Origin: Chloroflexi bacterium TSY
GTDB lineage: Bacteria > Chloroflexota > Anaerolineae > Caldilineales > Caldilineaceae
Assembly (NCBI GenBank): GCA_019217005.1
Contig: JAHBNG010000181.1
Coordinates: forward strand, 1 to 22,171
DNA length: 22,171 bases
Reading direction: 5' to 3'
Shown here: one piece after another, positions 1 through 6,653 of the stretch
Position numbering within the stretch: the stretch's first letter is position 1
Layout: each line of letters starts with the position of its first letter
Notes under the pieces: generated by a model
The model's database searches: none
The model's input: the letters and a program-made list of their open reading frames with translations, nothing else
What the model was told of the DNA's origin: nothing
Made by a program: the position numbers and the translations under genes

Positions 1-26
1 TGTGCAATTCAATAAGGAGATTCGAG

Positions 27-1028
27 ATGTCATATGCAACCCTGCCATCACTACTCAATGTGGACCTACAGACCGGCAAACCACCGATGCTGTGGGCCGA
101 GGCCAGTGGTGACGCATCGAACTGGGCCGCCGAACATCGGGACGCCCTGCGCACCATCGTCGCCGAGCATGGTTGTGTCCTTATCCGCGGCCTCGGTCTG
201 GACGACGCGACCGAGATCGGTGCCGTCTTTCGCCAATTGGCCAACGGTCTGATGACTGAGAAGGAGGCTTTTGAGGCTCGGAGCACCTACTCTGACGGGG
301 TCTACGCCTCATCGAAGTGGGCGTCGAACCAGCCGATGTGTTCGCACCACGAAGTGAGCTACACGTGTGAGTTTCCCGGCCTGATGCTGTTCACATGCCT
401 CAGCGGACCCGCGACCGGTGGGGCGACCGGGGTGGCCGACTCGCCGACCGTGCTCGAGGCGCTACCCCCTGAGTTGACTGACCGTTTCGAGCGGGAGGGC
501 TGGCTGCTCACCCGCAACTACAACGAAGAGATGGGGTCGTCTGTGGCCGAGTCGTTCGGCACAGACGACCGTGACGCCGTCGAAGCCTACTGCCATGCCA
601 ACGCGATCGAGTTCGAGTGGCAGCCCGACGGTGGACTGCACACTCGGCAGCGCCGCAGCGCCATCGTTCATCACCCCATTACCGGCCAGCGCTGCTGGTT
701 CAACCAGATCGCATTTCTTAACGAGTGGACGTTGGACCCTGAGGTGCGCGAGATTGGTGAGATCTACGGTGCCGATGGGCTGCCGTTCAACACCCACTTT
801 GGCAACGGCGACCCGATTGGCGAGGACGTCGTGCAGTTGATCAACGAGGTCTACGAGGCCAACGTCGTACGCGAGCCGCTTCAGGCCGGCGACCTGATGC
901 TCGTCGATAACATCCGCGTCGCGCATAGTAGGGAGACATTCGAGGGACCGCGCGAGGTGCTCGTCGCGATGGCTGATCCGGTACGCTTAGCCGACTGCGC
1001 TCCAACTATGGAGGTAACCACTAGATAA
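27..1028 (+). CDS. TauD/TfdA-family Fe(II)/2-oxoglutarate-dependent oxygenase
   Basis: This 333-residue protein looks like a non-haem iron oxygenase of the TauD/TfdA (clavaminate synthase-like) superfamily, which couples 2-oxoglutarate decarboxylation to hydroxylation of a small substrate. The proximal HxE iron motif is visible at H107-H108-E109, the distal iron histidine is probably H300 in VDNIRVAH, and R309 in EGPRE is the likely 2-oxoglutarate anchor. The variant HxE spacing and the sequence around it recall the SyrP-like amino-acid hydroxylases of nonribosomal-peptide clusters rather than true taurine dioxygenase. An AAGGAG Shine-Dalgarno sits 8 bp before the ATG. The gene is GC-rich and unlike the AT-richer synthase gene that follows, so the two probably have separate histories. 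The substrate is unknown. Family assignment is firm; a role in natural-product tailoring is inference from the neighbour. Confidence 0.88.
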   Translation: MSYATLPSLLNVDLQTGKPPMLWAEASGDASNWAAEHRDALRTIVAEHGCVLIRGLGLDDATEIGAVFRQLANGLMTEKEAFEARSTYSDGVYASSKWASNQPMCSHHEVSYTCEFPGLMLFTCLSGPATGGATGVADSPTVLEALPPELTDRFEREGWLLTRNYNEEMGSSVAESFGTDDRDAVEAYCHANAIEFEWQPDGGLHTRQRRSAIVHHPITGQRCWFNQIAFLNEWTLDPEVREIGEIYGADGLPFNTHFGNGDPIGEDVVQLINEVYEANVVREPLQAGDLMLVDNIRVAHSRETFEGPREVLVAMADPVRLADCAPTMEVTTR

Positions 1029-1439
1029 CCACCAATCGTTCTACTACAACAAAGTACGTGACTTCCGAGCCGATCATCTTGCCATCGTTGGCCAACCAAC
1101 ATATATCCCGACCGCCACTAGTCCGATATACTTGACTCGCTCAAAGATACAAATGGACTACTCGAGTAAATCATGCCAAATCTTTCTTATCTATGGCAGC
1201 CAAGAGTGTAAACAAGGAGGCGAAATTCTAAAAGATCAACCTTAGAATTCAAATGAACGGTCTCGATTGGCCATCATAATTCACTCATAAGGACGGTCTG
1301 AAAATGCATTGATGTTTCGACAGCGATGCAGTAACCGTATTTGTGTCAAACGGCAATAGCCATCACCAGTCATTGAATTGTTTGCGCGAAACTAGAGAAG
1401 TACAACATTCTAGCTCCCTCTATACATTTTTCTCAAAGG
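1029..1439. other. 411-bp intergenic region with no convincing gene
   Basis: The stretch between the oxygenase and the SbnA-like gene is clearly AT-richer than the gene before it. One frame stays open from about 1017 to 1243 (roughly 75 codons, reading YYNKVRDFRADHLAIVGQP near its start) but it has no ATG until about codon 47 and I do not recognise the peptide; it may be a decayed gene end or chance. An AAGGAGG motif at 1214-1220 is not followed by a usable start codon. No strong terminator hairpin or promoter stood out. Confidence 0.5.
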
Positions 1440-1451
1440 ATGCAGGAAACC

Positions 1452-2534
1452 ATGAAATTTCAATCTTCATTATCATGCCGACCTGATCAATCTGTTACGC
1501 AAGTACTACCAGTTAATGAAGGAGTGTTGTCTGCCGTTGGTAATACACCATTGGTTAAATTAGACCGACTCTTTCCCGATTCGAAGGTGAATCTTTTTGC
1601 AAAGCTCGAAATGTTAAACCCCGGCGGCAGCATCAAAGATCGTCCGGCGCTTAATATGCTACAAACTGCCTGGCAAGAAGGAAAAATCAACGGGAATTCA
1701 ACAATTATTGAGTCAAGTTCTGGCAATTTGGGAATCGGCATGTCCCAGGTATGTGCCATACTTGGATTGCGCTTTATCTGCGTTGTTGATCCCAAAACAA
1801 CGACCCAAAATTTGAAATTGATGAAGCTCTACGGCGCAGAAATCAGCATGGTCACCGAGCCAGATCCGGCAACAAATGATTTCTTACCTGCTCGAATCGC
1901 GCGCGTTAACGCCCTCCTTGAAGAACTCCCAGGAGCATACTGGTGTAACCAGTACGCTAATTTGGCCAATGCTGGTGCCCATCACCAGACAATCAGTGAA
2001 ATTATGCAAGTATTCGACAACAACGTTGATTACCTCTTCTGTGCTGCCAGTAGCTGCGGTACATTACGTGGATGCTCAGACTATATTTACACCCAAAATC
2101 TTCCCACAAAGATAATAGCTGTTGACGCAGTTGGTAGTGTTATTTTCGGTGGGCCACGCAAAAAACGCCTGGTTCCAGGCCACGGTGCAGCTCGCGTTCC
2201 CGAGCTCTATAATACTGGCCTAGAAGATACGCACATATATACAACCGACGAAGAATGCGTATTGGGATGTCGTCGCCTCCTAATCAGCGAAGGTCTCCTG
2301 GCCGGTGGTTCCTCTGGTGCAGTTGTCATGGCCATATCGAAGGTAATCGATAAACTACCAGCCGATTCAACGTGCGTTGCCATCTTCTGTGACCGTGGAG
2401 AACGCTATCTTGATACTGTCTATTCAGATACTTGGGTAGAAGAGAATCTGAATATGCAAGCTGCTGAACATGAGTCCGTGTCGAATGATATGTTTGTTAA
2501 TCTACAGGATAATCTAACTCTCTCTGTGAATTAA
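1452..2534 (+). CDS. sbnA: SbnA-like N-(2-amino-2-carboxyethyl)-L-glutamate synthase (2,3-diaminopropionate pathway)
   Basis: This is a PLP-dependent fold-type II enzyme of the cysteine-synthase family and reads closest to staphyloferrin B SbnA, which joins O-phospho-L-serine and L-glutamate; SbnB then oxidises the product to L-2,3-diaminopropionate. Shared SbnA features include NPGGSIKDRPA with the PLP lysine (K62 from this start), ESSSGNLGI, CVVDPKTTTQNLK, WCNQYAN, AVDAVGSVIFG, the GGSSG loop and the DRGERYLDTVYSDTW tail. I chose ATG 1452 over ATG 1440: AAAGGA at 1435-1440 runs directly into the first ATG, leaving no spacing, but is well placed for the second. The protein is 360 residues, slightly longer than SbnA because of an extra C-terminal tail. 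No sbnB partner lies within the window, so the pathway is incomplete here. Plain cysteine synthase is the alternative, which the SbnA-type central and C-terminal motifs argue against. Confidence 0.85.
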   Translation: MKFQSSLSCRPDQSVTQVLPVNEGVLSAVGNTPLVKLDRLFPDSKVNLFAKLEMLNPGGSIKDRPALNMLQTAWQEGKINGNSTIIESSSGNLGIGMSQVCAILGLRFICVVDPKTTTQNLKLMKLYGAEISMVTEPDPATNDFLPARIARVNALLEELPGAYWCNQYANLANAGAHHQTISEIMQVFDNNVDYLFCAASSCGTLRGCSDYIYTQNLPTKIIAVDAVGSVIFGGPRKKRLVPGHGAARVPELYNTGLEDTHIYTTDEECVLGCRRLLISEGLLAGGSSGAVVMAISKVIDKLPADSTCVAIFCDRGERYLDTVYSDTWVEENLNMQAAEHESVSNDMFVNLQDNLTLSVN

Positions 2535-2582
2535 GGTTATCTGAAGAATTATGTGGTTTTCAGTTGGTTTATTGGTTAGATG

Positions 2583-2612
2583 GTTTGTTGGTTGGTGAAC
2601 AAACCAACAAAC
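2583..2612. terminator. Hairpin between convergent genes, possible bidirectional terminator
   Basis: An 11-bp perfect inverted repeat (GTTTGTTGGTT at 2583-2593 and AACCAACAAAC at 2602-2612) with an 8-nt loop lies 49 bp after the SbnA-like stop and before the end of the convergent AraC/GyrI gene. There is no T-run directly after the stem, so a factor-independent terminator is only a possibility. The rest of 2535-2758 holds nothing I recognise. Confidence 0.45.
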
Positions 2613-2758
2613 TATCCAACATCTACCCTACAAACCTGAATTAGTTGGCTTGCATGTGCAGAAAGATTCCACATAAATGTTTTTGGCTTAATGTTCTCCC
2701 ATCGAGTAGATGGACCAGATTGGCCCGTCAAGCCCTAAAAAATGCCCATCTAAAAAGT

Positions 2759-3226
2759 CTATGCCTCCTTGAGCGGATGGATGATTTCGGTCAGCCATTC
2801 GGTCGGATCGGGCACTTCGCCGGGGTCTGTAATATAGGTTTCCCAAGGGGCGCCGCCTGACTCCTCGTTGTTTTCCATCATCCACTGTTGAATCGCTTCA
2901 TGACCTAGGTTCAGACTATCATAGGGGCCCTTGTGGATGGTGGACACTACGCTGCCACCGACTAGCGAACCAACCATGATATCCTCGGTTCCCGCAGCAT
3001 GCCCTGCGATTGGCATGCCTGCTTCAATCGTGACCAATCCAGGACCGAAACTGACATAACGCGCTGTTGGGGGGCCGGCAAATGGGATGCCTTGGGCGGT
3101 TGCGAACTGAAACACCGGACCGAACATGCTGGCGAGCGCAGCGGAAATTTCCTCTGGTTGTACCTGGCTCTTCATATATAAAAATGGGACATCGGCGATC
3201 TTCTTCTTTGTGATTTCGTAACTCAT
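2759..3226 (-). CDS. Possible separately translated GyrI-like effector-binding protein
   Basis: Inside the AraC/GyrI reading frame there is an ATG at 3226 preceded by AAAGGAGCTGAT, a strong Shine-Dalgarno at good spacing. It would yield a 155-residue stand-alone GyrI-like protein (start MSYEITKKKIADVPFLY). Stand-alone GyrI/SRPBCC-fold proteins exist, so the frameshifted upstream part may be dispensable and this may be the only product still made. Alternatively the site is an internal start within an intact regulator. Confidence 0.5.
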   Translation of the reverse strand: MSYEITKKKIADVPFLYMKSQVQPEEISAALASMFGPVFQFATAQGIPFAGPPTARYVSFGPGLVTIEAGMPIAGHAAGTEDIMVGSLVGGSVVSTIHKGPYDSLNLGHEAIQQWMMENNEESGGAPWETYITDPGEVPDPTEWLTEIIHPLKEA

Positions 3227-3686
3227 ATCAGCTCCTTTTGTCAGGTTCATATTTTTTTGTTGATTCGCGACAGAAACGCGGTATAGACTCACGCAAGGCG
3301 CGGTTCGATTCGCCGTCTCTAAGTGCAATTGATACTGACGAATGAAATGATTGAATGTGACTCGCTGTTGCTCGCGGAACTTCCTCGGTGACAACGAAAA
3401 CATCGCGCGGAAGGCACGTGAGAAGCCTTCGTGACTGTCGAATCCTGCGTCGAGTGCCACTTCGAGCACACTTTTCTGTGTGACGAGTAGTGAAGCGGCC
3501 GCGCGCTGTAGCCGGACTCGACGACCGAACTGCGATGGGCTTTCGCCTACCTCAGCACTGAAAATACGCTGAAGATGGAACGGCGAGCGCCCATCCGCCG
3601 CTGCTATATCAGCTAAGGGTCTTGAGCTCGCCGTCGACTTCAATCAGTTGGGCAAGTAATGGGAGTAATTCTTCAAGTCGGGTCAT
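2759..3686 (-). pseudogene. AraC-type regulator with C-terminal GyrI-like domain, frameshifted near the N-terminus
   Basis: Reading leftwards, an AraC-type helix-turn-helix region (PLADIAAADGRSPFHLQRIF through SPRKFREQQR) is followed by a linker and a GyrI-like effector-binding domain (from MSYEITKKK to the C-terminus). The long frame only opens at a TTG at 3643, which would leave the HTH domain without its first helix. In another frame an ATG at 3686 gives MTRLEELLPLLAQLIEVDGELK, the usual N-terminal helix of this family, before meeting TGA at 3609-3611. Joining the frames near 3610-3620 gives a normal AraC-GyrI protein, so I read a single-base frameshift. The IS1595 element ends 15 bp before that ATG. 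Families of this type sense small hydrophobic or drug-like ligands. If the frameshift is a base-calling error the gene is intact but separated from its promoter. Confidence 0.75.
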
Positions 3687-3693
3687 TATGTGT

Positions 3694-3701
3694 TCAATAT
3701 T
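3694..3701. repeat. Left 8-bp target-site duplication of IS1595 element
   Basis: TCAATATT immediately precedes the element and recurs exactly at 6247-6254 after its right end. Eight base pairs is the usual duplication length for the IS1595 family. Confidence 0.93.
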
Positions 3702-3704
3702 GGC

Positions 3705-4657
3705 TCATGAATGAAAATAGGTGAAATGGGAGTCAATGAGAGAGCGAAGAAAGGAGTCATTGACAAATTTGAGATTGTGAGTCCATTCAAAGATGGCAAC
3801 ATATTGGGCAAGATAACGTTTATGAACACCCCGAAAGGGACGCAGAAAATTGCGTAGACCAGTCCAAATGCCTTCCATGGTGTTGCAGTGAACTTCCCGA
3901 ATGCCGTCGCCATCATCATCGCGAGCCCATTCGTACCGGGAGTGACAAACAGTGGCATGAGAGCGACCAGTCTCCGCAATGGGATTGTAGGCGTTGCACT
4001 CGTCGGTATAGAGAGTGGTGCCAGGGAGAGAGCAAGCAACAACTAAAGGAACAATGGTTGCTTGTTGTGTGTTGTCACAGACCGTGAACTGGACTTGGCC
4101 AGAGGTTCGTCCCACAACGCCCAGAATCGGTGGTCGGTCGTTCTCCATCGTCCCTCGTCCACGGCGCTTGTTGGCTCGAGGTCTGGGCGGGTCATCTGGA
4201 TCGGGATGGTAATCGCCTTTCTCTCCTGCATTCTGGTACAGTTCATCGGCTTCAGCTACAGAATCGCGAAAAAGGGGGAAGCGGCTGCGGCTTGGAGCAA
4301 CGCCGTATTCTGGATCCGATGGCGACGCTCCAACAACGTACTATAGTTCAGAGACAGTTCCTCTGATAGATGCAGCGTTGGTGTCCCTTGAATGATGCCT
4401 CGCATCACTAAGACTATCGTCACACAATTGTAATGCGTTCCAGACCAGACTGTATTCGTAAAGGCATCGTATACTTTGCCGCATTCTCGGCATCTGTACT
4501 TATTCCCCGGGGCTCGCTCTCGACTGTGAGGCGCTTGCCCTTCTGGCAATCTATGTCCATCTGGACATTGCATCCCTTCTGGATGCAAGATCTCTAACAA
4601 TCTCTCATAACAGCCTTCTTCGCTCATCAGTTCTTGGATCGGATATCGCATTTTCAT
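3705..4657 (-). pseudogene. IS1595-family (ISXO2-like) transposase in two frames
   Basis: The minus-strand gene starts at ATG 4657 with an N-terminal zinc-ribbon domain (MQCPDGH and YRCRECGKVYDAFTNTVWSGTHY) and ends with an ISXO2-like DDE domain at 3705, its last codons lying in the terminal inverted repeat. The first frame runs to a TAG just after SPFFAIL; the DDE part (ADELYQNAGEKG, LYTDECNAYNP, HCNTMEGIW: the two aspartates and the glutamate) is in the -1 frame. The switch falls at CCCCCTTTTT (minus strand, 4278 to 4269), between the zinc ribbon and the first catalytic Asp. Joined, the protein would be about 317 residues, normal for the family. It could be a decayed gene or a programmed -1 frameshift. 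The second zinc ligand is His rather than Cys. Confidence 0.85.
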
Positions 4658-4756
4658 GGCTCTTTTTCTCTTTTCTTTTTTCTCATTGACCTCTTTCCCT
4701 ATTTTACTTTACTTTCTGGTAAAAGAAAAGAGATGAGGTGAGAAATGTGACAAAAA

Positions 4757-4816
4757 GCGGTTAGCAGTTCATCCTAAAGGTAGAGAACCCAAAAAGGAGG
4801 AAGGAATGCTAACCGC
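4757..4816 (+). promoter_or_regulatory. Hairpin that would bury the IS transposase start codon
   Basis: GCGGTTAGCA (4757-4766) pairs exactly with TGCTAACCGC (4807-4816), and the second arm begins inside the ATG (4806-4808) of the transposase. The AAGGAGGAAGG ribosome site lies in the loop next to the stem. A transcript entering from outside the IS would contain both arms; one started after the first arm would not. IS10 and IS50 use this logic to block read-through expression. Copy 2 keeps nine of the ten pairs. Confidence 0.6.
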
Positions 4817-6100
4817 GCCAGAAATAACTATAGCAGTACTGATGAATGTATTGCAAGTAACGCCGATGGGAACAAACGTAAATGTAATGCGTCTGATGTG
4901 GGCAATGCTGAATGGGTCGTTTCTGAAAAGTCGAGGAGCAATCCATAGCGCATTGAAAGAAAGCGGGTTTGAAGATGAGGAGCTCCGGCGAAGCTGGTGG
5001 AGCTTTCGATATGGATCATGGGATATCACAAGTCTGCTGGGGTCGTGGCAAGAAGAAGTGGAAAGGGGGAATGGGAGGCAAAAAAGTTAGAAGGGTACCG
5101 AGTGAAAAGCATAGATATCACAGGGTTCTGGCGACCGAAGCTGCAAGGGAAAGTGAACCGACTCTATAACTCAACGGTTCGTCGGGCATTGCCCGCGCTC
5201 ATCTTTGGAGTGATGATAAGCTCGGGGGGAGATAGGCGGGAAGCGAGTGCCACTGCTCAAGGCAATCATGAGATGCACGGTTGGAACAAAGGAAAGTGAG
5301 TTTCGGAAAAAGCTGCTGACAGAGACGAAGAAATCACTGGAGTCAGACGAAGTGGCGGTGGTCGATGCCGGGTTTACAATCAGAGAAATGCTAGAAAGCG
5401 GCATAGACCGATTTGTCCTGCGGGAAGCCATTAACTGCACAGTGCGCCGCAATGAGTTCCCCAAACGCAAAGAAAAAGGCAGACCACCTGAATATGGTGA
5501 TATTGTGCGTCCGCTCTCTCGCAGCTATAAGGGAAAGCGACTCGAGGCTACAACTCCGGACTCGTCTGGTCGCTTTCTCTATAGTGGTCGCCTGATTTGC
5601 TATCAAGCATGGCACAATCTCGTCCCCAGAACAACCAAGGTGGATACAGCCAACCGTACCTACTCGATTTACGTCATTCAGGATCCGGCCTACAACACAC
5701 CTTTGGTTTTGGCGACCGTTATGACTTTGCAGCCTGAAACCATTTATCTTGTCTACCTGGAACGCTGGCCTGTTGAACATCCCCCCCTTGGCTTCCAAGC
5801 AGATGATTGGCTTACATCGTCAATTTGTTCATGCCGATGAGGCTTGTTTCCGCTTACCTGAACTGGGGCTGCTTGCTGGCAATCTTCTTTCCCATTTAGC
5901 CGCTTCTCTTCCTCCCATACCGACTGGCTACTGGGATCGAGAGCCTCAATCCACTCCCGGCAGGCTGCGCCGTGTTCTCTCGAGTGCTCTTTTTCCAACT
6001 CCTGACCAACTCGACCCTGACTTTCGGAAAAAGGCCTCGGTTTCACACCATTTCCCTAAAGGCGTTCTCGCTCATCGCCGCCTCAATGCCGCTGCTTAAA
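4806..6100 (+). pseudogene. Decayed DDE transposase of IS copy 1
   Basis: After a strong AAGGAGG site the protein begins MLTAPEITIAVLMNVLQV and continues in one frame to about 5060. It then moves to a second frame (EWEAKKLEGYRVKSIDITGFW), a third (from about 5250, with VAVVDAGFTIREMLESG carrying a likely catalytic Asp) and a fourth (QMIGLHRQFVHADEACFRLPELG to the stop near 6100). The catalytic Glu is probably the one in ERWPVEHPPL. Most breaks map to G or C runs: GGGGG near 5066, GGG near 5182, G6 at 5223 and seven C at 5770. Comparison with copy 2 (six C, and an unbroken frame there) shows that the last break is specific to this copy. A full-length product would be about 430 residues. It cannot be made from this copy. 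Confidence 0.85.
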
Positions 6101-6246
6101 CTAGCCGAGCACTATTTTTACATTTTATCCCGTTTTTTCAGGGTGGATTCTTTTTTCCGCCCCTTTCGGTTTGCCCTTTGTCACTCAAGCCTTTACCAGA
6201 AAGTAAAGTATTTTACATACTTTTCACCTACTTTCATATATGAGCC

Positions 6247-6254
6247 TCAATATT
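6247..6254. repeat. Right 8-bp target-site duplication of IS1595 element
   Basis: TCAATATT directly follows the right inverted repeat and is identical to 3694-3701. On the minus strand it overlaps a TATAAT box (6252-6257) that would have stood 12 bp before the AraC/GyrI ATG prior to insertion. Confidence 0.93.
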
Positions 6255-6257
6255 ATA
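6252..6257 (-). promoter_or_regulatory. Displaced -10 box of the AraC/GyrI gene
   Basis: The minus strand reads TATAAT here. If IS1595 and one duplication are removed, this box lies 12 bp upstream of ATG 3686, which would give a leaderless or nearly leaderless transcript. A convincing -35 is not visible; the -35 area falls on the arm of the inverted repeat at 6269-6284. Confidence 0.4.
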
Positions 6258-6268
6258 CTTCGGTTGTG

Positions 6269-6322
6269 ATGAAAAGCGGAGTTTTCCATGGCTCTACCAG
6301 AGATGTAAACTCCGCTTTTCAT
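6269..6322. repeat. 16-bp perfect inverted repeat in divergent regulatory region
   Basis: ATGAAAAGCGGAGTTT (6269-6284) is repeated in reverse complement at 6307-6322 with a 22-nt spacer. It lies between the old AraC promoter region and the plus-strand M24 gene. No T-run follows either arm, so an operator or a remnant of a small element is as likely as a terminator. The remainder of 6323-6590 holds only a weaker 9-bp inverted repeat (6447-6455 and 6485-6493). Confidence 0.5.
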
Positions 6323-6590
6323 ACAGAGCAAAGTATAGCAGAAAGGCAAAAGCACTTCTTGACCATTCTTGCGATCCGATGAGCAATTATACTTGACACG
6401 GGCAGAATTTGGACATTGTGAACCTTTGCCGGCATTTAATAGTACGGAATCAATTCGCCTATTTTACTCGACTGAAAGTGGTCAAATTGATTCTCATTTA
6501 TGGCGGTGCAGAGTATACCCCTTTCTTCGTTGGGCACTCATGGCGAGGAAAACTTGAGGATAAGCGTCGAAGTTTGTCAAGATGAAACAT

Positions 6591-6620
6591 TTGTGCAGAT
6601 GTAAGCATAGAAAATATAAT
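6591..6620 (+). promoter_or_regulatory. Candidate sigma-70-type promoter of the M24 gene
   Basis: TTGTGC (6591-6596), 18 bp, then TATAAT (6615-6620). A transcript from here would have a leader of about 27 nt containing the AGGGGAGAG ribosome site. The -35 match is weak, the -10 match perfect. Confidence 0.45.
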
Positions 6621-6653
6621 AAGGAATGTACTAATAACCGAGGGGAGAGAACC

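Larger units (their letters stand above)
4707..6208 (+). mobile_element. Nested 1.5-kb IS, copy 1 (DDE transposase, IS4-like, family unassigned)
   Basis: The element is bounded by 18-bp inverted repeats beginning CTTTACTTTCTGGTAAA at each end and flanked on both sides by TATTTTA (4700-4706 and 6209-6215). If each end is taken one base longer, the duplication is the 5-bp ATTTT instead. It lies inside the IS1595 element and carries a transposase gene broken by several frameshifts. A second copy in inverted orientation occupies 20367-21852. I could not place it with confidence in a named IS family. Confidence 0.9.
3702..6246 (-). mobile_element. IS1595-family insertion sequence, interrupted by a nested IS
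   Basis: The element starts with GGCTCATGAATGAAAATAGG (3702-) and ends with the matching inverted repeat (last bases CATATATGAGCC, ending 6246); over the outer 25 positions 22 agree. It is bounded by the 8-bp duplication TCAATATT. The transposase gene is on the minus strand. A second IS occupies 4707-6208, between the transposase start and the right inverted repeat. Subtracting that IS and one copy of its 7-bp flanking repeat leaves about 1,036 bp, a normal IS1595 size. The insertion sits in the short leader of the minus-strand AraC/GyrI gene. Confidence 0.92.

Noticed and set aside
462..926. Long antisense frame within the oxygenase gene
   Set aside because: It is the shadow of a GC-rich gene on the other strand; no ribosome site and no recognisable protein.
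3702..4692. IS1595 right end just after its transposase start, near 4669-4692
   Set aside because: That similarity was weak and lacked a target duplication; the segment ending at 6246 matches the left repeat at 22 of 25 positions and has the exact 8-bp duplication.
6369..6557. 62-residue frame before the M24 gene
   Set aside because: No ribosome site, no recognisable sequence, and it ends within the promoter region of the M24 gene.
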